This document shows positions 11,146 to 22,440 of a DNA stretch of 64,000 bases, piece by piece (position 1 is the stretch's first letter; the number at the start of each line of letters is the position of its first letter). A program made the translations under genes and the position numbers. The DNA is from Escallonia rubra (lineage: Eukaryota > Streptophyta > Magnoliopsida > Escalloniales > Escalloniaceae). Where the stretch lies: contig JAVXUO010000147.1 of assembly GCA_033065855.1 (NCBI GenBank), forward strand, positions 62,001-126,000, read 5' to 3'. The notes under the pieces were generated by a model. The model worked only from the letters and a program-made list of their open reading frames with translations, was not told the DNA's origin and did not search any database.

Positions 11146-11655
11146 ATCAAGAAAGTTATTGAATGTTTTTGTATGCATAACTCAAAACCCGTAGAGACTC
11201 TAATGGACAAGACATGTACTTTACGCATAGACCAATGTCAAAAGAATAACGAGGAAAATAATCGGATGTCCAAAGTGCCTTATGCATCTGCAGTAAGGAG
11301 TCTGATGTACGCTATGCTGTGTACGCGTCCAAACATCTGCTATGCAATTGGAATGGTGAGTCGTTTCAGAGTAATCCCGGACCCGCTCATTGGAATGTGG
11401 TGAAAAGGATTCTTCGATACCTACATGAAACCGCTGATCTCGTCCTGTGTTATCATGGTGGAGACTTGAGACTTAGAGGATACAACGATGCTGATTGGGC
11501 TGGTGATAGAGATGAGCGCAGATCCACTTCAGGTTATGCGTTCATACTAGAAGGTAGAGCTATCTCTTGATACATCAAGAAACAGATTTGCATCGCCTTA
11601 TCCACGATGGAGTCAGAGTGTGTTGCTTGTTTAAAAACAGTCCAGTAAGCTATTT
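11146..11655 (+). pseudogene. Ty1/copia pol 3' region, left half (split by LTR insertion)
   Basis: Plus-strand frames read CFCMHNSKPVETLMDK, SKVPYASAVRSLMYAML, CTRPNICYAIGMVSR, then after a frameshift KRILRYLHETADLVLCY and DADWAGDRDERRSTSGYAF. The copia RT thumb and RNase H are easy to place. The frame runs up to LKTVQ at 11645 and is cut by the element at 11656-17262; it resumes at 17263. Stops (for example VQ-stop-AI) and shifts show that it is a pseudogene. Confidence 0.85.
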
Positions 11656-12040
11656 TGTAACACCCCGAACAGTGATATCGTGTTGCCGGTTAATTAAATC
11701 TTTAGCGACAATATTTCTTTAAAATACTTAGCATCCACGTGTGTTTTCAGCAACAAAATTATTTTTCTTAGCATCGGTATACTTTTAGCGACGATTTGGG
11801 AACCGGGATAGCGTAACAACCCCTTAAATAATTTTCTTAGTACCTAAATTATTGTAGATATTTATTTTTGGTCCATTTCATGATACTAAAAGTTTTGGGT
11901 AAATATTTGAGCGACTAAATAAAGCGTAGGGGTGTTCTATGTGATTTTCCTATTAGGGCTTTTATCTAAAAAGGCTTGCTTACTAGGGCAGTCGTCAACA
12001 CCCACTTCTCCATCTTCTGGTATGCTTCAGAGTTACGGCT

Positions 12041-12066
<26 letters not shown>
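12041..12066. repeat. GA microsatellite
   Basis: Uninterrupted GA dinucleotide run of about 26 bp inside the LTR-like insertion. Confidence 0.9.
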
Positions 12067-12074
<8 letters not shown>

Positions 12075-12953
12075 CTTCGTCGAGATTTTTCCTGGTAAAC
12101 CTTCCAAATCTTTCTCTCTTATGTAGCCAATGGTTTATAGAATATAAAGGGAGGCATGGGATATCATCCGTAAAAGTAGGTTTTCTGTGAGTCTTAGGGC
12201 TGCTGGATTTCCAATTTATTGGCACTAGACCACCAGGTAACACAGCTTCAATCCTTCAAACATACCCATCATTTTCAGTGTGTAAATCTGGGCAGACACA
12301 CGGACACAGACTTCTACCATTTCTTATTTAAGCTCGTGTTTATGCCTTCTCAGTTCCCTTACTGGTAACCTTGGTAAAAACCCACGCTCACGAAATAAGG
12401 TCATTGAAATTGATGAGCGAGATATGTTGGTATATCTATGCTCTATGAGGATATGTAAAGTGTTAACGTCTAAAGACATTTCCTTGTTAGTTGTTCGTCT
12501 AATTAACCTAACTGGGTTTGTTTTGGTGTATATGAAGGTGTGTATTTGCAGAAGGTGAACTGGGCGTGTGTGTGTGTGAGTTGTGCCCTAAAGAGTGTGT
12601 GTGTATGCGGTGTAATTGAAGGAATGCATAAAGCAGCTACCGTGATGGCAGCTGGACGTGGGAAGGTGAGGAGATTTAGTGCTTGTTTGTGGTTGGATAG
12701 GGTGAGTTTTTGGAGGTAATGTGTAGGTGAACTGCAGTGTTGGAAAATAGCAAAAAAAAAAACATAGGTAGAAACCCACTGCCGTAAGGCAATGGGTGTG
12801 ATTTGGATTTGTGGTGTGGTGTATGCAGTAAGGCTTGGAGTGTAGTGTGGGTTGGGTGCATAATGGTGAGGTGTAGTGTAAGTAAGTATGTGTTTATACA
12901 TATGTGTGTTAATGGGGTTAAAAAGGGGGAAGGAAGAGGAAAACTGGCAAATG

Positions 12954-13003
<50 letters not shown>
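12954..13003. repeat. TA microsatellite
   Basis: About 50 bp of alternating TA within the GT-rich part of the LTR-like insertion. Confidence 0.95.
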
Positions 13004-13007
<4 letters not shown>

Positions 13008-13216
13008 CATGTAGTGAGGTGAGTGTATAGATGTATATATAAGTGTGTGCATGTGGGTTTTAGAGAGAGATAAGGACCATAAGTTGTGGGTTTAGTTTTT
13101 ATAAAGAGAAGGAGATGGAGTTGCAGTCGTGAACACAGTGAGTGTGAATTAGTAGTGTGTATTGTGTGTGATTCAGTGTAAGTATGTGGGTAGCGAGTGT
13201 GTGTTTGCAAGTTAGT

Positions 13217-13362
13217 GATGTGTGTGTGTATGTTATATATACGTGAGTGTGAACGAAGAAGAAGCTGAAGACCCACTGCCTCATACCCACTGCCATGAGG
13301 CAGTGGGTCTTCAGCTTCTTCTTCGTTCACACTCACGTATATATAACATACACACACACATC
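13217..13362. repeat. Long perfect inverted repeat (hairpin), 68-bp arms, 10-nt loop
   Basis: The left arm 13217-13284 is the exact reverse complement of 13295-13362 by direct comparison; the loop is ACCCACTGCC. The right arm is the first part of the 159-bp tandem array. Transcription from either strand would give a 68-bp perfect duplex, a plausible source of small RNAs. Confidence 0.9.
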
Positions 13363-13932
13363 GCAATGGTAGTAATGTTTTCATAGTATAAGAAAAACTC
13401 AGTAAAAATTTGGTAATTTTTGGAGTTGAGTTATTGTCATTTTCTATATCGCATTGAGGCAGTGGGTCTTCAGCTTCTTCTTCATTCACACTCACATATA
13501 TATAACATACACACACACATCGCAATGGTAGTAATGTTTTTATAGTATAAGAAAGACTCGGTAAAAATTTGGTAATTTTTGGAGTTGAGTTATTGTCATT
13601 TTCTATATCGCATTTAGGCAGTGGGTCTTCAGCTTCTTCTTCATTCACACTCACATATATATAACATACACACACACATCGCAATGGTAGTAATGTTTTT
13701 ATAGTATAAGAAAGACTCGGTAAAAATTTGGTAATTTTTGGAGTTGAGTTATTGTCATTTTCTATACCGCATTGAGACAGTGGGTCTTCTGCTTCTTCTT
13801 CATTCACACTCACATATATATAACATACACACACACATCGCAATGGTAGTAATTGTTTTATAGTATAAGAAAGACTCAGTAAAAAATTGGTAATTTTTGG
13901 AGTTGAGTTATTGTCATTTTCTATATCTCATT
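13297..13932. repeat. Tandem array, four copies of a 159-bp unit
   Basis: Units start at 13297, 13456, 13615 and 13774, each beginning GAGGCAGTGGGTCTTC or a one-to-two-base variant and ending near CTATATCGCATT. Copies 2 and 3 are almost identical. The period is divisible by three, so the minus strand stays open through the array and a long artificial frame arises. Related single modules lie at 12776-12797 and 15115-15160. Confidence 0.9.
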
Positions 13933-15221
13933 GGATTTAGCAAAATGAAACATTTAAAAATAGTTTTGATGTCTTTTAAATTCTAATTTTAATTTCTAAA
14001 ATTTTAATAAGTATTCTAAAGCTGTTACAAAAATTATGGGACTTTATTTTCAGCAATAAACAATTATGGTGATTTAGGGTTTTTAGTGCATTTAAAGAAA
14101 TTATTTTAATTCGAAAATATTCAAAATTTTAGAAAATTCATATTTTGACTTTTTATAGTGTTTTAAGCTATAAGAGTGTTTTGTTATAATTTAATATGTA
14201 TTTGGACTATTCGTTACGCATTAAAGAGCATATAGGAATTTCGGTTAAGTTGACAGTGTGCGGGACCGCTTTGAGTTACGCGATTCCGGAGTTAGAAGTG
14301 AGCACGTGGTGGGTAGTTGATATTAGGTTTATACTAATGTAACATATATTGTGTTTTAACCAATGGATTGCCAATCTAGGTTTATTCAGAGAATCTTAAT
14401 TGAGGTTGCGTAGCATTTTGGATTGAGGTAAGGAATTCTATCCGAATCCTATGCCATTACTCTGATTTCAAATGCTTTATTATAAAAGTTTTACAGACTA
14501 CATTGAATGTTAATTTTTATGATTGATATAAAAATATTTTTAAACTGCCCACGAAATTCTAATTTGAGCCGTTTAGCGATCGTTTGAAATTCTGGTTCAT
14601 TCTCATCTGCTTATTGACTCAATCATCATAAAATATTTTCAATGCTATTTATTGCTTCTCAATATTGACATGAGTTAGTAATCTGGGAGCTATAAGGATG
14701 GTTTGTATTGTTGACGTTAGAAGGATGGTCTGTTGTTTGGGTTAAACTAGTACCTAAATGGACTAGTCAATGTACATATGCATATGTAAGTGTATTGAGC
14801 ACTGCCGGGTGGCTTTACTATAGTGTACTGCTAATGTTCAACATTTTCTATTCCTGTTTTGTTATACATAAAGTGTTTTGAATGACTATTAATTGAGGGA
14901 TTGAGTTGATACTCGTCCCTATGTTTAGAGAGAGATAAGGACCATAAACTGTGGGTTTAGTTTTTATAGAGAGGGAGATGGAGTTGTAGTCGTGAACACA
15001 GGGAGTGTGAATTAACAGTGTGTGTATTGTGTGTGATTTAGTGTAAGTATGTGGGTAGCGAGTGTGTGTTTGCAAGTAAGTGATGTGTGTGTGTCTGGTA
15101 TATATGTGTGAGTGTGAATGAAGAAGAAGCTGAAGACCCACTGCCATGAGGCAATGGGCGTGTGAGGACAGTGGTGAAATTGTGTGTTTGAATGAATAGG
15201 TATGGAGTGATATATATATAT

Positions 15222-15443
15222 GGGAGCTGATCCGTTGATATCGCTAGCAAGTTGCTAGCGCTGTTTGCCCGTTCGCTACATTATGTAGCAGACGGTTTTT
15301 CATCGTCCGCTATATTATGTAACGGACGGGTGAAAAAAATACTGGGCTTGGCGCGCGATCTGGCCGTCCATTCTCGGCCGTGGACGGCTAGATCGCGCTA
15401 GCAACTTGGGTTAAGTTGCTAGCGCGGGCAACATATCAGCTCC
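15222..15443. mobile_element. MITE-like foldback element in a TA repeat
   Basis: About 220 bp bounded by GGAGCTGAT and ATCAGCTCC and lying inside a TA dinucleotide tract, consistent with TA target preference. The interior has several GCTAGCAA/TTGCTAGC copies near both ends and a pair of facing segments around GCTACATTATGTAGC and GCTATATTATGTAAC. It has no coding capacity. The superfamily is not certain. Confidence 0.65.
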
Positions 15444-17262
15444 ATATATATATATATATATATGGTGTGTTTATATATGTGTTGGTTTTGTACACTAGTT
15501 GAAAAATATTGAAACATTACAGGAAGAGTTGTAGGGTAATACTAGAAATTCTGTTAAATTTTTATATTTTTCTGATAACGTATGTATTTGTTATTTTTTC
15601 TGCAAGTTCAGACTTATAAAAATCTTTTAGAGCCTTTAAACCCATGAAAATGTTTTGAAAAAATTAGAGTAATGTTTTTACAGTATAAGAATCTGGTAAT
15701 TTTTGGAGTTGATTTATTATCATTTTTCATATCACACTGGATTTAGCAAAATGAAAATTTTAAAAATAATTTTGATGTCTTTTAAATTTGGATTTTAATT
15801 TCTATAATTTTTATAAGTATTCTAAAGCTGTTACAAAAATTATGGGACTTTATTTTCAGCTATAAACAATTATGGTGATTTATGGGTTTTTAGTGCATTT
15901 AAAGAAATTATTTTAATTTGAAAATATTAAAAATTTTAGAAAATTCATATTTTGAATTTTTATAATATTTTAAGCTATAAGAGTGTTTTTTTATAATTTA
16001 ATATGTATTTGGACTATTCGTTACGCATTAAAGAGTGTATAGAAATTTCGGTTAAGTTAGCCTTGTGCCGGACCGCTTTGAGTTGCGCGATCCCGGAGTT
16101 GGAAGTGAGTACGTGGTGAGTAGTTGATATTAGGTTTATAGTAATTTAGCATAGATTTTTTTCTAACCAATGGATTGTCAATCTAGGTTTATTCAGAGAA
16201 TCTTGATCGAGGTTGCGTAACATTGTATAGCTTGGATCGAGGTAAGAAATTATATCTGAATCCTATGCCATTACTCTGATTTCAAATTCTTTATTATAAC
16301 AGTTTTACAGATTGCATTGAATGTTTATTTTTATTATTGATATAAAATATTTTTAAACTGCCCATGAAACCTTAACTTTAGCCGTTTAGCGATCGTTTGA
16401 AATTCTGGTTCATTCTCATCTGCTTATAATTGACTCAATCATCGTAAAATATTTTCAAATCTATTTATTGCTTCTCAATGTTGATATGAGTTAGTAATCT
16501 GGGAGTTATAAGGATGGTATGTATTATTGGCGTTATAAGGATGGTCTGTTGGTTGGGTTAAACTAGTACCTAAATTGACTAGTCAGTGTACATATGCATA
16601 TGTAAAGCGTATTGAGCACTACTGAGGTGACTTTGCTATAGTGTACTGCTCATGTTCAACGTTTTGTATTCCTATTTTATTATACATAAAGTGTTTTGAA
16701 TATTGTTAATTGAGGGATTGAGTTAATACTCGTCCCTATGTTTATATCTAAACAATTGAGATTTCATTTAAAAGTGTTTCGAAAAGATATTGTTTGACTT
16801 GAATGTAAAAATTGTTTGAATCGTTTGTCTATATCGAAATGCTGTGTTTTATTGAAAATACTTTAAAAAAGTTTTGTTTGACTTTATATGAAAAATCGTC
16901 CGAATCCTTTTGTTGTTTTAATCTTTGTTTGAACTTACTGGGCTCTCGAAAGTTCACTCTCCTTTGACTTCCTTTAAGCAGAAATTAAGTTGCCCAAATA
17001 AGGATTAGAGCCGAGCGAGCGAAAGAAAATGAATTAAATTTTGGTATTGATTGTTAGAACCCTGCGTGGGTGAATGTTATTGTTTAAACTTTTAAGACTT
17101 AGATTGATGTTTCACTTACGATAGTTTTCTACGATTATGATTAATTGTTTAGTTGCTCTGACAGCTTATTGCATCATTTATTGAGGTAGAGGTTATCATT
17201 GTCTTAGTGTCATTGATCGATTGAGTGTTAACGTTCTGGAAAAAATAATCTGGGATGTTACA

Positions 17263-17552
17263 TATTTGGTGGAGTTCATTCTTACAGGTTCTAGGGGTTA
17301 CAGCTCATGCAGATGAGGCTGTGTCATTGTTTACCGTGATAACAGAGCTTCCTTAGATTTTGTAAAGGACCCTAAATATCATGGGAAGGCCAGACACATA
17401 AGCCTTCGTTATCAGTTCATTAAAACTTTAGTTGCGCAAGAAGAGGTGACCATGAAATATATACCTACTGACAGAGTGGTGGCTGATCCTTTGACCAAGC
17501 TCATTGCTAGAAATGTTTTCCTTTTTCACATTAGGAGTATGAGACTGTAATA
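17263..17552 (+). pseudogene. Ty1/copia RNase H C-terminus, right half
   Basis: Continues the copia frame cut at 11655: FLQVLGVTAHADEAV with one shift, then ASLDFVKDPKYHGKARHIS, RYQFIKTLVAQEEV, KYIPTDRVVADPLTKLIARN and VFLFHIRSMRL. This is the end of pol in this copia family, normally followed a few codons later by a stop. Here the sequence runs into TGTAATACCC at 17546, probably another insertion. Confidence 0.85.
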
Positions 17553-18479
17553 CCCTGAAATTGCCTTAAATTAGTCTAACCGTGAATTAGATTAATTGAG
17601 GGTGTTATTTTTATTGGTAGAACTATTTTATTGATAATCAAGTAGTAGAACTTTAAATGAGGGGTTAGCTTGGCATTGGGGTCAAAATGTAATTTTATGA
17701 AAGTTATGGGGTCAAAGTGTAAATATGGGAAAGTTGAGGGGCTAAGTTGTAAAATTTAAAAATGGGAGTTAGTAAAATAGTCTTGTAACCTTTAACTAAA
17801 CAACGTAAAGGGATTAAAGAGGGAAGGCGTGGAGTCGGTTGGAGGACAAAAAGAAGAAAAAGATCATGCATGACTAAGCTCAAAACAAGGAGGAGGTGGA
17901 GACCTCCTTGCTTAAAAAGAAGCCAAGACTTGACCATTTCGGTGGAACAAAAATAAAATAAAATAAAGAAGAAACTGAGTTCGGGCAAGGGAAGTAAGGA
18001 GAAGAAAAAGAGGTAAAGAGGAAGAGGAAGAGGAAGAGGAGGAGAAAAGAAAAGAAAAAAAACAGAGAGAAAACCAAGCCGTAATCTCTCTCTCTCTCTC
18101 TTCATGCTAACTAGAATTTTATGAATTCAAGCCTTGAAATATGTTAGGGTTTAAGATGAAATCTTTCTTGCTTACTTTTGATGAGACATATATCCTAAAA
18201 TTTATGTGGGTTTAATATGCGTGGGTGTGAAAATCAAGAGGTGTATAGGGTTGTTAAACAAGGAAAATAAAAAAATATTGCAAATAGGAGAAGTATGGGC
18301 TGTTTAGGGGGGCTGTTAGGGCTGTGCAAAGAGGCTGTGAGGAGTGGCTGTGAGGGGTGTAAGGTGGCCGTGACGTGGTGATGGTGGTGGGGTGGGGTGA
18401 AGTGGGAAGAGGGGTGTTGGAGGTAAGATAAGGCAGCAAAGGGCTGCCCAAAATAAGGGGGGACGGTGAGGAAAGCAAC

Positions 18480-18840
18480 ACCAGCAACACTGCTGCTATA
18501 GCAGCAGTGTTGCTGTGTTGTTGTGTGGGTTTTGTGGGTGCATAAGTGTGTGAAAATGTGTGATATGGAAGAAAAGGTGTAGGGGGAAAGGGTGGGGTGG
18601 TGTTGTGTGTGCTTGTATGTGATGTTTGGGGGTGTTAAAGGTGCTCTGTGTGTGTGACAAGCACACTGCTGCTACAGCAGCAGTGTTGTTGGGTGTTGTG
18701 GTGGGTTTTCTTGGTGCAAGGGTGTGTGGAGGTGGATGATGAAGAAGAAAAGGTGTACGGGGGAAGGGTGGGGGTGGTGTTGTGTGGTATGTGGTGTTTT
18801 TTTGTGTTTGGGAGTGTCAAGTGTGTGAGGGGTTGTGGGT
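18480..18840. repeat. Tandem duplication of about 175 bp
   Basis: The palindrome plus its downstream GT-rich stretch (GAAGAAAAGGTGTA, GGGTGGGG, TGTTGTGTG landmarks) occurs at about 18480-18655 and again at about 18656-18840 with many substitutions. Confidence 0.7.
18482..18515. repeat. Perfect 34-bp palindrome
   Basis: A symmetric sequence centred between 18498 and 18499 with 17-bp arms and no loop, built on CTGCTGCTATAGCAGCAG. A near copy with an AC centre lies at about 18664-18688. Confidence 0.9.
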
Positions 18841-20343
18841 GTGAGAGGGGGTGAAGGCAGAGGGGAGCAGCAGTAGCAGGGGGCTGATGCTGATGCTGTG
18901 TGAGTGTGACTGTAGCAGTGAGGTTTAACAGTAAATATCGCTAAAAGGGGGCTAGGGTTAGGCAGTCCATAATACGATTTTTGGAAAAACACTTGGGGTA
19001 GAATCTGCTAAAGTGTAAAAAAGAGACTCCAGTTTTTGTTTGGAAATATACAATGTGAAAAAATTTCAGATTTTTCTCAGATCGGGAAGGGGACTAACTT
19101 GGTCACTATAAAAATTTACAGTGAATTTAAAAATAGCAAACCAACGCATTTTCGGGTAGAAATTTTATGAGAACCTTAAAATAGTGAGATGCTTCAATAT
19201 CTGAAGTTTTGGGATATTTTGAAGCCGATAACTATTTTTAGCGGAACCGGCTTCTGAGGGCTCGTTAATTGTCAGTTGGGGATTTTTGAGCAAAAAATCC
19301 CGAAGGCATTTTTAATCCAAAAAAATGAATGTAGATGCTTAGAAATATGTTTTAACGTGATTTTGAGATTCTTGTTGGGGCGATGGCCACTATGGGATGT
19401 TTTGGCAATTTTACATAAGCGGCCCCGGGGGGAGGGGGGGGGGGGTGTTTGTAATTTTCTTTATAAAATTTCTCGAATGACTTTTTGGTCCAAAAAAGGA
19501 TGTAGAACATCTGAATAGTGGTTTTGAAGCGGTTTTGGGGTGTTGGGGGTTGTAATGGCCATCAGGGGGGTTTTGGTAATTTACCATGTTAGCGCTAAAT
19601 TTTTGGGAACGTGCGCAATTAAGCGTTCTGAGTGACAGGAAGCGAGGAATGGGGTTAGTACGCCTAAAATGAAGGATTTATTAATGCTAATGCGTCAATA
19701 AGGCTAGGTTAAAAGGTCCAGCTGTCGGGTTGGAATAACTGGCTATCGTAAGACATTATAAATAACAAATAGATAAGGAGTAGAATAAAGTGTGTAATTA
19801 TGTTTGAATGGTATCTGACGAGTAAGGTCTTATTTAACTAGGTGACCCTGCCCGTTGTGATCCGAGGTTGCTTCTCGCGTCGGCTAAAAGCCAGTCAGAT
19901 AAGGATAATATGCAGTTCCTTGTATGCTATGATTTTCTTCACGTAGCATACCTATCGTCGATAGTGTTGTTGTGTTGAGACTTTCGCATGGTTGATATGA
20001 GATGTCGGTGGTTGTTGTGTAGATGTCCATCTTAATTAGGAATATTGTTGAGGACTTGTGGTTAGTTTTCTCCCTGGTACGGTCCACTCTGATGATGATG
20101 TTGGGGTGGACTTCAGTGCGGTGTTGAACACCGGTTAGTTTTGTGACCGAAAATTCTTGCTTGAGTTATTTTTTATTGAGGGCATAAAGTGAAATCATTT
20201 CCCCTTAGTCTGTCTAGTGGTGTAACTTGTAGTTTGGCGGTAGCGTGGTTGGGGACGAACACTCTTTCTGAGTTCCCTTCTCGTGATATCGTCTTTTTTA
20301 ATTACCTAAGATTGAGATGAACATCCCGTAATGTGGGACATTA

Positions 20344-22440
20344 TATGAAAGGAAGGCTTGTGAAATATAATCACTGGCAAAAAGGATGTATGGCGTGTGA
20401 GTCGAATCTGTCGTGTTTAGTAGGGTCTGAGTCTGCATTGCACTTGACTTTATTTATATGTTAACAATTTTAATGGCTTGTATTTGATTGATGTTTAATT
20501 TGGCTATTACAGAGTTAATGTTCACTTGCATAGTCTGTCAATCTATTAGTCTGTCAGTCCAATGTGAAAATAATATTGTTCGGTTGGGCCTTAAAGCCAC
20601 TCATCTGACGAAAAAAAAACATATCGTTTTGCCATTAGGTTGATGCTGCACTATTTATTAAACTCTTCATTCTTTTATATCGTTGAGATGATTATTATTC
20701 CCTCGAGGCTGTCGCATTATTTGTGCGCGTTAATCCTCGTGTTATCTTTACTGGGCGTCCGCGCTCATTCTTTATCTAGGTAAGACATCTGGGAAGGGAA
20801 ATGAGAAGTTGGCTTGATTTATAAAAGAAGACGTAACACGGTGTCAACCGTGTTTTGAGATCTAGATGTTTTATTTTAAAATTTCCGCTGTGTTTATGCT
20901 GAACGTTGTAGTGAATTTTTTTTGTAAGGATGCCTTTTTGAAGCTTTATGGATATAAAGTTATGTATCCAGAGTTGCTCCGTAATCCAGCAGGATTATGT
21001 TGTGTTTATGATCGACAACTCAGCTCCAGTGACGTCACTTGGGTTGAGAAGGGTCGGAGGGACTATGTAGGGTTTGATATGTTTATGGCATCTTATGTAC
21101 TTGACATTATTTATTGTATTTTCATTCTTTGATTTGAGTTTATTTTGGAATGAATGGATTATCTTTGTGAATACATATACATCCTTATTAAGAGTGTCAC
21201 CAGGCTTGAATTGACCCACTCACACATGTAGTTCACATTGGCACTAACTTAGCGAGCAAGATGAGACATAGTTGTCTTATATACCGAGAGGGCGAATAAG
21301 ATGATACAGCTAATAATGAAAACATGTCACCTAACTCGGAGCTAAGATGAGACCTAAAAAGGTAGGTCAATCCTAGAGTAGCTTCACAACTGTATGTAAC
21401 CTGTTTACAGCCGAATGTGAGATTTCAGACAGCCACTACGAGAGTGACTGGCTGAAAAACTCATGTTAGGCACTCGTATAGCAACTAAACTCAGATTCGT
21501 ATGCGTAGTTTATTATACATTAATGTGACACGCCTTCGCGGGTTACGACATAATAAGCAAATCATACTGCATGTGCTAAATATAGACCGAGCGTGGGAGT
21601 GATAAATGAATTGCAACTTCATCATCATGTAAGCCTCGTGGATCGATACATTTTTGATCCTATACAGTACCCTTTTCACTTTAGACTATGTCATGAAGAG
21701 GATACTCGATGTCACTACTTTAGCATGTACCCTTGGATCATGGATAATGCGGTCTTGTGGGGCATGTCTAGTAAAGCAATTGGGTCTAATTAGAATCACA
21801 TGAGGGCTTTGGGAAGAAAGTCCAATATTACACCAATTTATGTTATTCATAGCCCATGCGACTTTGTTAATTTTTGTTTCGATATGAGTCATGAATACAT
21901 AACATATGAGAGGTTTAACACTGCTCACTATGAGGGATTTGGCAGTTATTAATCTGGTGTAGTTGAAAAATCTGGGGTACATACGAGATTTTTGGACTGA
22001 TGTATTGTGTTAGCGTGGTGATAACTTAATACAATACTTGTCAACATTAGACATCTTTCTCGTAGGTCGCACATTCTATTTACTGAATGAGGAGATGAGT
22101 GAACAAGAGCTAAGGAGGGATTGCTGGATTTATTTGTTCTGTGTGGACGAGTGTGAGGTGTTGATAAATTGGGTTAGTGGACCCATTATCCGCCCGCTCA
22201 TAGATATTGTTTAGTTGTTAGTTAGAATAATTACAGTTAATTAGAGGATATTTGTGTCCTAATTTTTTTGAGATAAATACAACCATTATCTCCTAAGTGT
22301 TTGAGATAAAGTCAGTCTTTAATATTATCTCTATATAAAGGTTAGAGATATCCCAATAAATCATAAGTCACAAGACATAAGTCTTCCCTGCAAATAAAAA
22401 TCCTTCTCCTGTTGCACTCTTTCTATAGCATTATCAAGCT
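20344..22440 (+). repeat. 3' untranslated region and probable LTR of the plus-strand copia element
   Basis: No protein domain is seen. The stretch follows the copia pol end once the putative insertion 17546-20343 is removed. Bases 22214-22420 look like an LTR: a TATA-type box CTATATAAAGG near 22330 and a short leader after it. A weak open frame at 20866-21132 has no recognised domain. I assign the region by position and style only. Confidence 0.4.

Larger units (their letters stand above)
13062..16745. repeat. Internal direct duplication, about 1.86-kb offset
   Basis: The block 13062-13290 (TAGAGAGAGATAAGGACCAT onward) matches 14926-15160, and 13880-14925 matches 15700-16745, with small differences throughout. 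The second copy lacks the 159-bp array and has the MITE at 15222-15443. The copies differ by substitutions and short indels, so the duplication is not recent. Confidence 0.8.
11656..17262. mobile_element. LTR-type insertion, 5.6 kb (solo or compound LTR), no coding capacity
   Basis: The ends are TGTAACACCCC and GGGATGTTACA, near-perfect inverted termini of a gypsy-style LTR, with a 5-bp target duplication. No gag or pol is seen inside. I find no internal second copy of the termini, so it looks like one very long solo LTR, or an LTR expanded by internal duplications, rather than a two-LTR element. The interior holds GA, TA and GT-rich repeats, a long hairpin, a 159-bp tandem array, a duplicated 1.1-kb block and a MITE. 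The lineage is not determined. Confidence 0.75.
11651..17267. other. Target site duplication TATTT flanking an LTR-like insertion
   Basis: TATTT occurs at 11651-11655 directly before TGTAACACCCC and again at 17263-17267 directly after GGGATGTTACA. Removing the insertion and one copy of TATTT rejoins the copia pol frame (AIW...FLQVLGVTAHADEAV), which confirms both boundaries. Confidence 0.9.
17546..20343. mobile_element. Probable second LTR-type insertion, about 2.8 kb
   Basis: Starts TGTAATACCCTG immediately after the copia pol end and runs to GTGGGACATTA near 20343. This looks like the start and end of a gypsy LTR. A candidate target duplication TATGA occurs at 17538-17542 and 20344-20348, but it leaves three extra bases at the left, so the boundaries are not proven. 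No gag or pol was found. The interior is G-rich and GT-rich with a poly-G run at 19430-19446. Confidence 0.45.

Noticed and set aside
12503-13843. 446-codon minus-strand open frame
   Set aside because: It reads through the 159-bp tandem array (period divisible by three) and TA/GT-rich DNA; the protein is four repeats of the same phrase plus Tyr/Ile and His/Thr runs. No family resemblance.
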